A stretch of DNA of 64,000 bases from assembly GCF_001570405.1 (NCBI RefSeq), contig NZ_BBYM01000019.1:64323-128322 (forward strand). Direction: 5' to 3'. Origin of the DNA: Microtetraspora niveoalba (lineage in GTDB: Bacteria; Actinomycetota; Actinomycetes; Streptosporangiales; Streptosporangiaceae). The position numbers and the translations under genes were made by a program. The notes under the pieces were generated by a model that made no database searches, was not told where the DNA came from, and saw only the letters and a program-made list of their open reading frames with translations. This document shows, in pieces, positions 52,391 to 63,752 of this stretch. Every line of letters begins with the position of its first letter. Position 1 is the first letter of the stretch.

Positions 52391-53332
52391 ATGCGGCAGG
52401 TACAGCACATGACCCAGGTCACAGACACCCCGTCCGTCGAGTCGATGCCGACCGTACGCCGCCGGCGGCCGGGCCGCTGGGTCGCCGCCGCGGTCGTCTG
52501 CGTGCTGCTCGCGATGCTGGTCAACACGTTCGTCACGAACGAGCGGTTCCAGTGGGACGTCGTCTTCGACTGGTTCACCTCGGACCGGATCCTCGCCGGG
52601 CTCGGCCGCACCATCCAGCTCACCGTGATCTCGATGCTGATCGGCATCGTGCTGGGGCTGGCGCTGGCCGTCATGCGGCTGTCGGGCAACCCGCTGCTCT
52701 CCGGAGTCGCCTGGGCCTACATCTGGCTGTTCCGCGGGACGCCGGTCTTCGTGCAGCTCCTGTTCTGGGGGTTCATCTCCGCCCTGTATCCCCGGCTGTC
52801 CCTCGGCGTGCCGTTCGGCCCCGAGTTCACCAGCTTCTCCGCCAACGCGCTGATCAGCCCGTTCGTGGCCGCGATCCTGGGTCTCGGGCTGAACGAGGCC
52901 GCGTACATGGCGGAGATCGCCAGGGCGGGCATCCTGTCGGTCGACCGTGGCCAGGGCGAGGCGGCGCAGGCGCTCGGCATGACCCGCGGCCTGGCCCTCA
53001 GGAGGATCGTGCTGCCGCAGGCCATGCGCGTCATCGTCCCGCCCACCGGCAACCAGGCCATCGGCATGCTCAAGACCACGTCGCTGGTGGCGGTCCTGGC
53101 CTACCCGGAGCTGCTCTACTCCGCGCAGCTCATCTACTCCGCCAACTACCAGACCATTCCCCTGCTGATCACCGCGTCGCTGTGGTACCTGCTGATCACG
53201 TCGGTGCTCAGCGTCGGCCAGTTCTTCGTGGAACGGCACTTCGCCCGAGGAGCCGTCATGTCCGCGGGCACCCCCGGCCGACGGGGACCCCTGCGCCGGT
53301 TGGCCGCCCGGCTGCCCGGACGCCGCCCCTGA
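52391..53332 (+). CDS. Polar amino-acid ABC transporter permease (HisMQ type)
   Basis: A 313-residue inner-membrane permease; start ATG 52391, with 52409 as an alternative (MTQVTDTP). After a ~35-residue cytosolic N-terminus, one span is followed by the family motif [16 protein letters not shown]. The EAA region is [21 protein letters not shown], given here in part as [16 protein letters not shown], and the end of the domain is [17 protein letters not shown]. The tail is basic. There is one permease only, so the membrane part is a homodimer. Confidence 0.92.
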   Translation: MRQVQHMTQVTDTPSVESMPTVRRRRPGRWVAAAVVCVLLAMLVNTFVTNERFQWDVVFDWFTSDRILAGLGRTIQLTVISMLIGIVLGLALAVMRLSGNPLLSGVAWAYIWLFRGTPVFVQLLFWGFISALYPRLSLGVPFGPEFTSFSANALISPFVAAILGLGLNEAAYMAEIARAGILSVDRGQGEAAQALGMTRGLALRRIVLPQAMRVIVPPTGNQAIGMLKTTSLVAVLAYPELLYSAQLIYSANYQTIPLLITASLWYLLITSVLSVGQFFVERHFARGAVMSAGTPGRRGPLRRLAARLPGRRP

Positions 53333-53384
53333 CCGCCGGTCCCCCGGCGACGCCCTCTCCCTGGAACACAGGAAGGACCCGTTG

Positions 53385-54149
53385 ATGGCCCAGCCGATGG
53401 TCAAGGCCGTGCAGGTGCACAAGTCGTTCGGCCGAGTGAAAGTCCTGAGCGGCATCGACCTCGAGGTCGCCCCGCGCGAGGTGCTCTGCGTCGTGGGGCC
53501 GTCAGGATCAGGAAAATCCACCTTCCTGCGATGCATCAATCATCTGGAGAAGATTGACGCCGGACAACTGTTCGTGGACGGCGAACTCGTCGGCTACGCG
53601 CGCCGCGGCGGCAAAATGCACGAACTCGGGGAACGCGCGGTCGCGGAACAGCGGAAGAACATCGGAATGGTCTTCCAGCGTTTCAATCTCTTTCCGCATA
53701 TGACCGCTCTGGAGAATGTCATGGAAGCGCCGGTCCGGGTACGGAGGGAGACCCGGGCGACGGCGCGCGAGCGCGCCGTGAAGCTCCTCGACCAGGTCGG
53801 GCTGGCCGACCGGCGGGACATGTACCCCGCCCAGCTCTCCGGAGGCCAGCAGCAGCGCGTCGCGATCGCGCGGGCGCTGGCGATGAAGCCCAAGCTGATG
53901 CTCTTCGACGAGCCGACCTCCGCGCTCGACCCCGAACTCGTCGGCGAGGTGCTCGACGTCATGCGCTCGCTCGCCGCGGACGGCATGACCATGGTCGTCG
54001 TGACCCACGAGATGGGCTTCGCCCGCGAGGTCGGCGACGCCGTGGCCTTCATGGACGGCGGTGTCGTCGTGGAGTCGGGCCACCCGCGCGACGTGCTGGT
54101 CAACCCGCGGCACGCGCGGACGGCGGCGTTCCTCTCCAAGGTGCTCTGA
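53385..54149 (+). CDS. Polar amino-acid ABC transporter ATPase (HisP/GlnQ type)
   Basis: A 254-residue ATPase from ATG 53385 (AGGAAGG upstream; the TTG just before is possible). Walker [11 protein letters not shown]-loop [17 protein letters not shown]; signature [16 protein letters not shown]; Walker [16 protein letters not shown]-loop [11 protein letters not shown]. It powers the amino-acid importer. Codon use in its first ~110 codons is visibly less GC-biased (several AAA, ATT and TTT codons) than in neighbours. Confidence 0.93.
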   Translation: MAQPMVKAVQVHKSFGRVKVLSGIDLEVAPREVLCVVGPSGSGKSTFLRCINHLEKIDAGQLFVDGELVGYARRGGKMHELGERAVAEQRKNIGMVFQRFNLFPHMTALENVMEAPVRVRRETRATARERAVKLLDQVGLADRRDMYPAQLSGGQQQRVAIARALAMKPKLMLFDEPTSALDPELVGEVLDVMRSLAADGMTMVVVTHEMGFAREVGDAVAFMDGGVVVESGHPRDVLVNPRHARTAAFLSKVL

Positions 54150-54281
54150 CCACCCCGTCGCGCACCGGAGTGGTGCCGCCGGTCGAGGCGATCCGGCCCC
54201 GCTCGCTCATCGTTCGCGCCGCGGTGCCGGCGTGGCGCCGCCGTCTGGCGGGCCTCGCCGGCCGGTGGGTGAAACCGCAGG

Positions 54282-54965
54282 TCAGCGGATGAATCCGGGG
54301 AAGCCGAGCTCGGCGGACAGCGCCTGGGCGTGCTCGGCGACCGCCTTGGCGTAGGACACCAGGTCCTCCTCGCCGATCCGGAACGACGGCCCGATGATGC
54401 TCAGGGCAGCCACGACGCCGCCGGTCGAGTCGTAGACCGGGGCGGCGGCCGCCGCGGCCTCCGGCTCGACCGCGGTACGCCGGGACACGGCGTACCCTCC
54501 CTCGGACAGCCGCCCGTTCAGCGCCGCGCCCACGGCCGTGCCGACCGTGGGGATGGCCCGGCCCGCCCAGGTGGCGTGCCGGATCGCGCGGGGGCTCTCG
54601 ACCTGCCGCAGGTAGAGCGCGTGACTGTCCCCCTCGGCGACGGCGAGATAGGCCGTCTCCCCGGTGAAGTCGGCCAGGTCGCGCAGGTGCGGCTCGGCGA
54701 TCTTGTAGACCGGCAGGTGCCCGAGCGCGATGGCGCCCGCCTGGAGCATCCGGGGACCGGGATGGTAGAGCCCGGACGAGTCCCGCCAGGCGAAGCCGGA
54801 CAGCTCCAGCGCCTTGAGCAGGCGGGCGGTCGTGCTCAGGGCGAGCTCCGCCTCGCGTGCGGCGGCGGTGAGAGTGAGCCCGCTGGACGAGGTGGCGACG
54901 ATGTGCGCCAACCGGAGCGCGCGTTCCACCGTGCGTATCGCGGTCGGCTCGGAACTTTCGGACAT
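54282..54965 (-). CDS. IclR-family transcriptional regulator
   Basis: A 227-residue regulator from ATG 54965; the frame is open earlier but this ATG gives the usual N-terminus. A winged helix covers residues ~9-70 (AIRTVERALRLAHIVATSSSGLTL, in part), followed by the IclR effector domain with SPRAIRHATWAGRAIPTVGTAVGAAL and DSTGGVVAALSIIGPS. It converges on the transporter genes and probably controls them and the hut-type operon in response to a pathway intermediate such as urocanate. The effector is inferred. Confidence 0.88.
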   Translation of the reverse strand: MSESSEPTAIRTVERALRLAHIVATSSSGLTLTAAAREAELALSTTARLLKALELSGFAWRDSSGLYHPGPRMLQAGAIALGHLPVYKIAEPHLRDLADFTGETAYLAVAEGDSHALYLRQVESPRAIRHATWAGRAIPTVGTAVGAALNGRLSEGGYAVSRRTAVEPEAAAAAAPVYDSTGGVVAALSIIGPSFRIGEEDLVSYAKAVAEHAQALSAELGFPGFIR

Positions 54966-55630
54966 GCGCCCCCGTCTCCGCGAGAGATTCGTGGCCTGAC
55001 ACCGGTGCGCGTTTCCGAGTCGCAATTCCGATCTGCGACCTGCGCCACACCCGATCGCGGACTAAACCCGCGATTATTGAATCGTACCGCAGAATATCAT
55101 CGGTAAGCGTCATTCTCTCTCGATCCGGTCGTCCGCATAACGCGCACCCGGACCTCGATTTCATCCCCGCCTTCGGCCGGCCACGCTTAGTTCGCAAAAG
55201 AACCGCCTCTCGAAGCCGAACAGGCACGGCCCGTACGCGGTCGCACCCGCCGCGGGCGTGCCACGGCGTCCGCGCCACCCCTCCGCCACATCGGCGAACC
55301 CGCCGCTGTCAACCACCCGGTGAACCCGCGCTTCCGCCCCGCCCGAACGGCGCCGCGGAGCCGGCCCCGCCCCGCCTCGTCGCCGTTCCCGCAGTTCACC
55401 GCGACCCCGGGGATCGCGAGGCCGCGCACGGGAGCCCCGGCTCCGACCGGAAGGGAGCAGGGCGCGCGACGTGGATCCACACTGTCCGGAAGGTGACATC
55501 ACCCTGGATTCCCGACTCTCAATGTCGCCATATTCCGCCCTATCGCGACTTTCGAAAGCTTGCCGAAGGCCAAGCTTGAGGTAACTCTGAGTAATCAATC
55601 AGTAACCCTCTAGCGCTGGAGGCCTCCAGG
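54966..55630. other. Long intergenic region before the subtilase gene
   Basis: 665 bp between two genes whose 5' ends both face it. Open frames here (such as 55161-55598 on the minus strand) are Arg-rich shadows with no homology signals. The last ~80 bp are relatively AT-rich (around 55560-55610, with two GTAAC words, in GAGGTAACT and CAGTAACCC) and are the likely subtilase promoter; the AT-rich patch at 55060-55100 may serve the IclR gene. Nothing else is supported. Confidence 0.5.
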
Positions 55631-57466
55631 ATGAGAACCGTCCCCCTGCTCCTGCGGCTGACCGCCGTGGGAGCGGCGTCGGCCACGCTGCTCGCCGGAA
55701 CCTGTACCGGTGCCGCGGCTGTCGCGGCCCGGCCACCGGCCCCCTCTGACACGATCCGCGGCACCGACGCCCCCAACGGCATCCCCGGCCAGTACATCGT
55801 GGTGCTGAAGAACACCGGCGCCAACCGGCGGCGCGGCGCGAAGGTCGTCGCGACCGACCTCGCCTCCCGGCACCGCGGCGAGATCCGCCACGTGTTCAAC
55901 AAGGTCATGATGGGCTTCGCCATCAAGATGACCCAGGCGGACGCCGAGCGGCTGGCCGCCGACGGCTCCGTCGACTACGTCGAACAGGACCAGCGGGTCA
56001 CGGCCAACGACACCCAGCGCAACCCCACCTGGGGCCTGGACCGCATCGACCAGCAGGCGCTCCCCCTCAGCTCCAGCTACACCTACCCGACCACCGCGTC
56101 CGGCGTCACCGCGTACGTCATCGACACCGGCATCCTGACCACGCACAGTGACTTCGGCGGCCGAGCGAGGAGCGGGTACGACTTCGTCGACAACGACACC
56201 GACGCGACCGACTGCCACGGCCACGGCACCCACGTCGCCGGCACCATCGGCGGCACGGCGTACGGCGTGGCCAAGGGTGTGAAGCTCGTCGGCGTCCGCG
56301 TGCTCGACTGCTCGGGCAACGGCGCCGTCTCCGGCGTGATCGCGGGCGTCGACTGGGTCACGGCCAACGCGGTCAAGCCGGCGGTGGCCAACATGAGCCT
56401 CGGCGGCGGCACGAGCAGCGCCCTCGACAGCGCGGTGGCCCGCTCCATCGCGTCCGGCGTCACCTACGGCGTCGCCGCCGGCAACGACGGCACGGATGCC
56501 TGCTCCTCCTCACCGGCCCGGGTCCCGGAGGCCGTCACCGTGGGAGCGACGGCGAGCAACGACGGACGGCCGTCGTGGTCCAACTACGGGAGCTGCCTGG
56601 ACGTCTTCGCGCCCGGCGACTCCATCACCTCCGACTGGTACACGGGCCCCTCGGCGACGAACACGATCAGCGGCACGTCGATGGCCACCCCGCACGTCGT
56701 CGGCACGGCGGCGCTGATCCTCGGCCTCACCCCCGGCGCGACTCCCGCGCAGGTGGCCACGGCGATCGTCTCCCAGGCGACCTCGGGCAAGGTGACCAAC
56801 CCGGGGGCCGGCTCGCCGAACCGGCTGCTCTACACCGGCGGGCTCGGCGGCGCCACTCCGAGCCCGTCGCCCTCGGCGACCCCGACCCCGACGCCCACGC
56901 CCACGCCCACCCCGCCGCCGGGCGGCGCCACGGTCTTCTCCGACGACTTCGAGACGCTCACCGGCTGGATGACCAACCCCGGTCTCACCGACACCGCCAC
57001 CTTCGGCACGTGGATGCGGGCCCGCCCGGAGGCCACCAGCGCGAACGGCGTCGCCACCCAGCTCGGCACCCCGGCCAGCGGACGCTACGACCTGGTCACC
57101 GGGCCGTTCGCCGGGGCCGAGGCGGGCTCCTGGGACATCGACAACGGGGTGACCACGATCCAGTCGCCGCCCATCAGGCTGCCCGCGTCCGGGAAGCTCA
57201 CCCTGTCCCTGAACTGGTACCTCGCGCACCTCGACAACGCGTCGAGCGCGGACTACTTCCGGGTGCGCGTGGTCGGCTCCACCACGACCACGGTGCTGCG
57301 CCAGGCGGGCGCGCCGAAGGTCCGGGCCGCCGCCTGGGCCAAGGCCGCCGCCGACATCTCCTCCCACGCCGGTCAGACCGTACGGATCGTGATCGACGCC
57401 GCCGACGCGGCCGAGCCGAGCCTGGTCGAGGCCGCCGTCGACGACGTGCTGATCACGCGGTCGTGA
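55631..57466 (+). CDS. Secreted subtilisin-family serine protease (S8) with propeptide
   Basis: A 611-residue secreted protease from ATG 55631. Signal peptide ~1-33; I9-type propeptide ~50-125 (GQYIVVLKNTG); catalytic domain ~130-400 with Asp165 (VIDTGI), His198 (GHGTHVAG) and Ser350 (GTSMATPHV), all intact. Cys pairs in DCHGHG/DCSGNG, and in DACSSS with SCLD, suggest the aqualysin/proteinase-K-like subgroup. A Thr-Pro repeat linker (~406-430) leads to a ~160-residue beta-rich C-terminal domain that probably binds a surface or substrate. It degrades external protein. Not linked to an operon. Confidence 0.93.
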   Translation: MRTVPLLLRLTAVGAASATLLAGTCTGAAAVAARPPAPSDTIRGTDAPNGIPGQYIVVLKNTGANRRRGAKVVATDLASRHRGEIRHVFNKVMMGFAIKMTQADAERLAADGSVDYVEQDQRVTANDTQRNPTWGLDRIDQQALPLSSSYTYPTTASGVTAYVIDTGILTTHSDFGGRARSGYDFVDNDTDATDCHGHGTHVAGTIGGTAYGVAKGVKLVGVRVLDCSGNGAVSGVIAGVDWVTANAVKPAVANMSLGGGTSSALDSAVARSIASGVTYGVAAGNDGTDACSSSPARVPEAVTVGATASNDGRPSWSNYGSCLDVFAPGDSITSDWYTGPSATNTISGTSMATPHVVGTAALILGLTPGATPAQVATAIVSQATSGKVTNPGAGSPNRLLYTGGLGGATPSPSPSATPTPTPTPTPTPPPGGATVFSDDFETLTGWMTNPGLTDTATFGTWMRARPEATSANGVATQLGTPASGRYDLVTGPFAGAEAGSWDIDNGVTTIQSPPIRLPASGKLTLSLNWYLAHLDNASSADYFRVRVVGSTTTTVLRQAGAPKVRAAAWAKAAADISSHAGQTVRIVIDAADAAEPSLVEAAVDDVLITRS

Positions 57467-57514
57467 CGGTCCCCTCCGGCTGAAAGACGCACCGGGAGAC
57501 GGTCCGTGGAGACA

Positions 57515-57550
57515 ACGGCCGGTGCGGCTCGCGCGAGCCGCACCGGCCGT
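57515..57550. terminator. Perfect 18-bp-arm palindrome between convergent genes
   Basis: ACGGCCGGTGCGGCTCGC (57515-57532) and its exact inverse (57533-57550) lie between the subtilase and ppdK stops. It would fold into a stable stem on either strand and should stop transcription from both sides. Confidence 0.85.
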
Positions 57551-57600
57551 CTCCGTCTCCGTCTCCCGCGCCGGGCCGATCCGGCCGGGCACGCCTCGGA

Positions 57601-60237
57601 TCAGCGGGTGTCGGAGCCGTCGGAGGCGAGCGCCGCGCGTCCGGCCTCCAGACGGGCCACCGCGACCCGGAACGGCGAGCACGAGACGTAGTCGAGGCCG
57701 ATCTCGTGGCAGAAGTGCACCGACGCCGGGTCGCCTCCGTGTTCGCCGCAGATGCCGATCTTGAGGTCGGGGCGGGTGCGCCGCCCCTCCTCGACCGCGA
57801 TCCGCATCAGCCGGCCGACGCCGTCCCTGTCGATCGACTCGAACGGCGAGACGCCGAAGATGCCGAGGTCGAGATACTTGCCGAAGAAGGCGCTCTCCAC
57901 GTCGTCACGGGAGAAGGCCCACGTCATCTGGGTGAGGTCGTTGGTGCCGAAGGAGAAGAACTGCGCCGCCTCGGCGATCTGCCCGGCGGTCAGCGCCGCG
58001 CGCGGCACCTCGATCATCGTGCCGATCATGGCGTCCACGCCCGCGTCGGCGAGGATGCGCAGCGCCTCCTCGCGTACGCTCTCCAGCTCCTGCACCGCGC
58101 CCACCAGCGGGATCATGATCTCGGCCCGGGGGTTCGCGCTCTCCTTGGCCGCCTCGGCGATCGCCCGCACCTGCATCGCGAACAGACCGGGGATGACCAG
58201 GCCGAGCCGTACGCCGCGCAGGCCGAGCATGGGGTTCTGCTCGTGCAGCCGCTTGACGGCGTCGAGCAGCCTGCGGTCCTTGTCGTCGGCCGCGTCACCG
58301 GCGAGTGCCACCTTGACGGACAGTTCGGTGTAGTCGGGCAGGAACTCGTGCAGCGGCGGGTCGATGAGCCGGATGGTGACCGGCAGGCCGTCCATCGCGG
58401 CGAAGATCCCGGCGAAGTCGGCCTTCTGCAGCGGTTCGAGCGCGTCCAGGGCCGCCTGCCGCTCCTCGTCGGTGGAGGCGAGGATCAGGTCCTCGACCAG
58501 CTTGCGCCGGTCGCCGAGGAACATGTGCTCGGTACGGCACAGCCCGATGCCCTGGGCGCCGAACGCGCGGGCCCGGGCGGCGTCCTCCGGCGTGTCGGCG
58601 TTCGCCCGTACGGCGAGGCGGCGTACGGAGTCGGCGTGCCGCATGATCCGGTCCACGGCGACGACCAGCTCGTCCTCGACCGGGCCGCCCTCGAAGTACT
58701 CCATGACGGGCGAGGCCACCACCGGCACCTCGCCGAGGTAGACGGCGCCCGTGCTGCCGTCGATCGAGATCACGTCGCCCTCGGCGACGACGACCCCGCC
58801 CGGAGCGGTGAACCGGCCGGCGCGGGTGTCCACGACCAGCTCCTCCGCGCCGCACACGCAGGTCTTGCCCATGCCCCGGGCGACCACCGCGGCGTGCGAG
58901 GTCTTGCCGCCGCGCGACGTGAGCACACCCTGGGCGGCGATCATGCCGGCGAGGTCGTCGGGGTTGGTCTCCCTCCGGACGAGGATGACGGCCTCGCCCC
59001 GGCCCGCCAGCTCGACGGCCTTGGCCGAGGTGAAGACGGCCTTGCCGACGGCGGCGCCGGGAGAGGCGTTCATGCCCGTGGTCAGCCGCGTGTTGCCGTT
59101 GTCGGCGGAGAAGCGGGGGAACATGAGCTGCGCGAGCTGGCCGCCGGAGACGCGGGTGACGGCCTCGTCCATGTCGATCAGGCCCTCGTCCACGAGCTGG
59201 GTGGCGATGCAGAAGGCCGCGCCCGCGGTCCGCTTGCCGACCCGGGTCTGCAGCATCCACAACTTGCCGCGCTCGATCGTGAACTCGATGTCGCACAGGT
59301 CGCGGTAGTGGTTCTCCAGCGTGCTCATGATGTCGAGCAGCTCGCGGTAGGAGGCGGGATCGATCCGCTCCAGCTCCTGCAGCGGCACGGTGTTGCGGAT
59401 GCCGGCCACCACGTCCTCGCCCTGCGCGTTCTGCAGGTAGTCGCCGTACACGCCCTGCTGGCCGGAGCCGGGGTCGCGGGTGAAGGCGACGCCGGTGCCG
59501 GAGTCCATGCCGATGTTGCCGAAGACCATGGCGACGACGTTGACGGCCGTGCCGAGGTCGGCGGGGATGCGCTCCTGCCGCCGGTAGAGGACGGCACGCG
59601 GCGCGTTCCACGACTCGAAGACGGCCCTGATCGCCAGCTCCATCTGCTCACGCGGGTCGGAGGGGAACTCGCGGCCCTTCTCCTCGCGGACGATGCCCTT
59701 GTACGTCTCGACGAGACGCTGAAGGTCGGCCGCGTCGAGGTCGGTGTCCTGGCGGTCGCCCTTCAGCTCGTCGAGCGCGGCCTCGAACAACTCGCCCTCG
59801 ATGCCGAGGACGGTCTTGCCGAACATCTGGATCAGCCGGCGGTAGGAGTCCCAGGCGAAGCGCTCGTTGCCCGCCTGCTTGGCCAGCCCGAGCACCGAGG
59901 CGTCGTTGAGGCCGATGTTCAGGACGGTCTCCATCATGCCGGGCATGGAGAACTTGGCCCCCGACCGGACGCTGACGAGCAGCGGATCGGCGGCGTCGCC
60001 GAGGCGCTTGCCCATCGTCGTCTCCAGCGCCTCAAGGTGGGCGGCGATCTCGGCGGCGAGACCGCCGGGCACGTCACCCTCGGCGAGGTAGTGCCGGCAG
60101 GCCTCGGTGGTGATCGTGAAGCCCGGGGGGACCGGAAGACCGAGATTGGTCATTTCCGCAAGATTGGCGCCCTTTCCACCGAGCAGATCCTTGAGATCCT
60201 TGTTGCCCTCGGTGAAGTCATAAACAAACTTGCGCAC
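57601..60237 (-). CDS. ppdK: Pyruvate, phosphate dikinase
   Basis: An 878-residue enzyme. GTG 60237 is chosen because GAAGGAG lies 5-6 bases upstream and the protein then starts RKFVYDFTEGNKDLKDLLGG, matching the family; a GTG 18 bp earlier is less likely. It interconverts pyruvate, ATP and phosphate with PEP, AMP and PPi. ATP-grasp N-terminus (LGGKGANLAEM), phosphohistidine site GGKTSHAAVVARGMG near residue 448, and a C-terminal PEP/pyruvate barrel with GLCRTEHMF and GEHGGDP are present. It has no adjacent operon partner. An AT-rich upstream region and a DasR-like box lie before it. Confidence 0.94.
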   Translation of the reverse strand: MRKFVYDFTEGNKDLKDLLGGKGANLAEMTNLGLPVPPGFTITTEACRHYLAEGDVPGGLAAEIAAHLEALETTMGKRLGDAADPLLVSVRSGAKFSMPGMMETVLNIGLNDASVLGLAKQAGNERFAWDSYRRLIQMFGKTVLGIEGELFEAALDELKGDRQDTDLDAADLQRLVETYKGIVREEKGREFPSDPREQMELAIRAVFESWNAPRAVLYRRQERIPADLGTAVNVVAMVFGNIGMDSGTGVAFTRDPGSGQQGVYGDYLQNAQGEDVVAGIRNTVPLQELERIDPASYRELLDIMSTLENHYRDLCDIEFTIERGKLWMLQTRVGKRTAGAAFCIATQLVDEGLIDMDEAVTRVSGGQLAQLMFPRFSADNGNTRLTTGMNASPGAAVGKAVFTSAKAVELAGRGEAVILVRRETNPDDLAGMIAAQGVLTSRGGKTSHAAVVARGMGKTCVCGAEELVVDTRAGRFTAPGGVVVAEGDVISIDGSTGAVYLGEVPVVASPVMEYFEGGPVEDELVVAVDRIMRHADSVRRLAVRANADTPEDAARARAFGAQGIGLCRTEHMFLGDRRKLVEDLILASTDEERQAALDALEPLQKADFAGIFAAMDGLPVTIRLIDPPLHEFLPDYTELSVKVALAGDAADDKDRRLLDAVKRLHEQNPMLGLRGVRLGLVIPGLFAMQVRAIAEAAKESANPRAEIMIPLVGAVQELESVREEALRILADAGVDAMIGTMIEVPRAALTAGQIAEAAQFFSFGTNDLTQMTWAFSRDDVESAFFGKYLDLGIFGVSPFESIDRDGVGRLMRIAVEEGRRTRPDLKIGICGEHGGDPASVHFCHEIGLDYVSCSPFRVAVARLEAGRAALASDGSDTR

Positions 60238-60470
60238 GCGAGCTCCTTCGGCCACTTCAATTACACGGGTCCGTCCGCATTCGCACTGTACCGACCAACA
60301 ACCCGACGAAACATCACCAGTCGAGAGATATCGTGTTTACCCAGGTAGAGGGGCATACGGAGGTCTAATCCACTCCATCCAAGATTAAAAACGAACGATT
60401 TTCTCGGATCATCAAAGAGTGGTATAAACCAATTCCATCCGACATTGGAGATCGTTCATCTCGCGTTAAT

Positions 60471-60482
60471 TGGTGTAGACCA
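60471..60482. promoter_or_regulatory. DasR-type (dre-like) operator candidate
   Basis: TGGTGTAGACCA matches the GntR/DasR responsive-element core TGGTCTAGACCA in 11 of 12 positions. It lies in the AT-rich divergent gap 60238-60619 between ppdK and the Tap-like gene, about 140 bp before the latter. The gap has no other gene. Confidence 0.4.
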
Positions 60483-60619
60483 TTACGCTTTCCGGCGGCG
60501 TACGGCTTTCATGGAGGACACGGCGCCGAACACGGCCGGCCGGTAACGGGAACACCGGGGCGCGGCCGCCTAGGATTGACCCAACCCTCCGAAGCCGACC
60601 TGTCGCGGAGGGTGTTCGC

Positions 60620-62119
60620 ATGTCACCAAAGTTCTGGCATATCGCCATCTCGGGGATCGTGGCACTCGCCGCGACGGGCTGCGGCCCGGGCCGGACCGAG
60701 ATATCGCCCACCCGGGTGGACGGAGTCTCCACCCTCGACCCGTCCCCGCAGTCCCTGAGCTGGGGGGCGTGCGAAGGTGTGCCCTCCTCGGCCGGCTTCC
60801 AGTGCGCGACGTTGAAGGTCCCGCTCGACTACGCGAAACCGGGCGGCGAGAGCATCGGCCTCGCCCTCGTCCGCCGCCCCGCCAGCGACAGGAACAACCG
60901 CATCGGCTCGCTGGTCTTCAACTTCGGCGGGCCCGGCGGCTCCGGCGTCTCCACCCTGCTGGACGCCGCGGGCGCCTTCTCCACGCTCAACAGGCGGTAC
61001 GACCTGGTCAGCTTCGACCCGCGCGGCGTGGACCGCAGCAGCGGGATCAGGTGCCTGAACAGCGCCGAGCTGGAGCGGTACCTCGCCAGCGAGCCGAGCG
61101 CCGACACCGCGGAGGAGACCCACCTGCTCAAGGGGTTCGCCAAGGCGTGCGAACAGAACGCCGGGCACATCCTGCCGTACGTCGGCACCCTCAACGCGGC
61201 CCGCGACCTGGAGGCCATGCGCGCCGCGCTCGGCGACCGGCACCTGAACTACCTCGGCTTCTCCTACGGCACCCACCTGGGCGCCCTCTACGCGACCCTG
61301 TTCCCCAAGCAGTCGGGCCGCATGGTGCTCGACTCCGCGCTCGATCCCTCCGTCGGCATGATGGAAACGGCCCGCACCCAGATCAGGGGCTTCCAGAAGG
61401 CGTACGAGAACTACCTGGCCGCCTGCGTGAAGCAGCCGAAGGGGTGCCCGCTCGGCAAGACCACGTCGGCGGCGAACACGGCCGTGCTCAAGCTCATCGA
61501 CCGGCTGGAGGCGCACCCCGCCGAGGCGGGCGGCCGCCCGGTCACCGCCACCGTGGCCAGGACCGCCGTCGCGCAGGCGCTGTACAGCCAGATGGCCTGG
61601 CCGCTGCTCACCGAGGCGCTGCACCAGGCCATCACGAAGAACGACATGAGCGGCCTGCAGGCCCTCGCCGACCAGTACGGCGGACGGCAGCCTGACGGGT
61701 CGTACTCGACGCTGCAGATGTCGCTGCCCTCCATCCTGTGCGCGGACACCACCGCCCGGCCGAGCATCGAGGAGGCCGAGAAGGTGGCCCGCGACCTCAA
61801 GCCGGATTCGCCCATCTTCGCCATCACCGCGGCCAGTTCGGGCATCTGCAGCGTGTGGCCGGTGCCCGGCGAGGCCACCAACAAGCACATCGACGCGTCC
61901 GGGGCCAACCCGATCGTGGTCGTCGGCGTGACCCACGACCCGGCCACGCCGTACCAGTGGGCGCCGGCGCTGACCGCCCAGCTCCGCAGCGCCGTGCTGC
62001 TCACGCTGAAGGGCGAGGGCCACGGAGCCTACGGGCAGAACAACCCGTGCATCGACAACGCGGTCAACTCCTACCTGCTGGAGGGGAAGGTCCCGGCCAA
62101 GGGGCTCGTCTGCTCCTGA
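60620..62119 (+). CDS. Tap/SlpD-like alpha/beta-hydrolase, tripeptidyl aminopeptidase lipoprotein
   Basis: A 499-residue protein from ATG 60620 with GGAGG upstream. Signal peptide with lipobox ALAATGC. The hydrolase core starts GSLVFNFGGPGGSGVSTLL (oxyanion region) and has nucleophile Ser in LGFSYGTHLGALYA; the acid is probably the Asp in VGVTHDPATPYQWA and the His in KGEGHGAYG. Cys pairs near the C-terminus (CIDNAVNSYLLEGK, then VCS) are typical of Streptomyces mycelium-associated tripeptidyl/prolyl aminopeptidases. It trims peptides outside the membrane, perhaps feeding peptide importers. Confidence 0.9.
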   Translation: MSPKFWHIAISGIVALAATGCGPGRTEISPTRVDGVSTLDPSPQSLSWGACEGVPSSAGFQCATLKVPLDYAKPGGESIGLALVRRPASDRNNRIGSLVFNFGGPGGSGVSTLLDAAGAFSTLNRRYDLVSFDPRGVDRSSGIRCLNSAELERYLASEPSADTAEETHLLKGFAKACEQNAGHILPYVGTLNAARDLEAMRAALGDRHLNYLGFSYGTHLGALYATLFPKQSGRMVLDSALDPSVGMMETARTQIRGFQKAYENYLAACVKQPKGCPLGKTTSAANTAVLKLIDRLEAHPAEAGGRPVTATVARTAVAQALYSQMAWPLLTEALHQAITKNDMSGLQALADQYGGRQPDGSYSTLQMSLPSILCADTTARPSIEEAEKVARDLKPDSPIFAITAASSGICSVWPVPGEATNKHIDASGANPIVVVGVTHDPATPYQWAPALTAQLRSAVLLTLKGEGHGAYGQNNPCIDNAVNSYLLEGKVPAKGLVCS

Positions 62120-62131
62120 CCGGGCGCACAT

Positions 62132-62170
62132 GGAAAAGCACCCGCCGGATGATCCGGCGGGTGCTTTTCC
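62132..62170. terminator. Strong bidirectional terminator between the Tap-like gene and glyS
   Basis: GGAAAAGCACCCGCCGGAT (62132-62150) and ATCCGGCGGGTGCTTTTCC (62152-62170) form a 19-bp arm pair with a one-base centre; the A-run and T-run at the ends give intrinsic-terminator character in both directions. Confidence 0.92.
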
Positions 62171-62218
62171 GTGTCCCTGCGCCGAGCCGCCCCGGGGCGG
62201 CCGGTGGCGCCTCGGGCC

Positions 62219-63604
<1,386 letters not shown>

Positions 63605-63752
63605 AGGTGAGAACTCCATCCGGCTGGGTGTCGGGTTGGGATCGTGCGCGCACGCGCTGGGCAGCGCCGGCGTCTCGCCGGCGCTCGGGCGGAGTCGCGC
63701 CCGCTACCTGCTCGATCTCATCCAAGCTTAGGGGACCCGCGGGCCCCCTCGC

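Noticed and set aside
55161-55598. Minus-strand frame in the gap before the subtilase
   Set aside because: No ribosome site, no homology signal, Arg-rich composition and poor codon bias.
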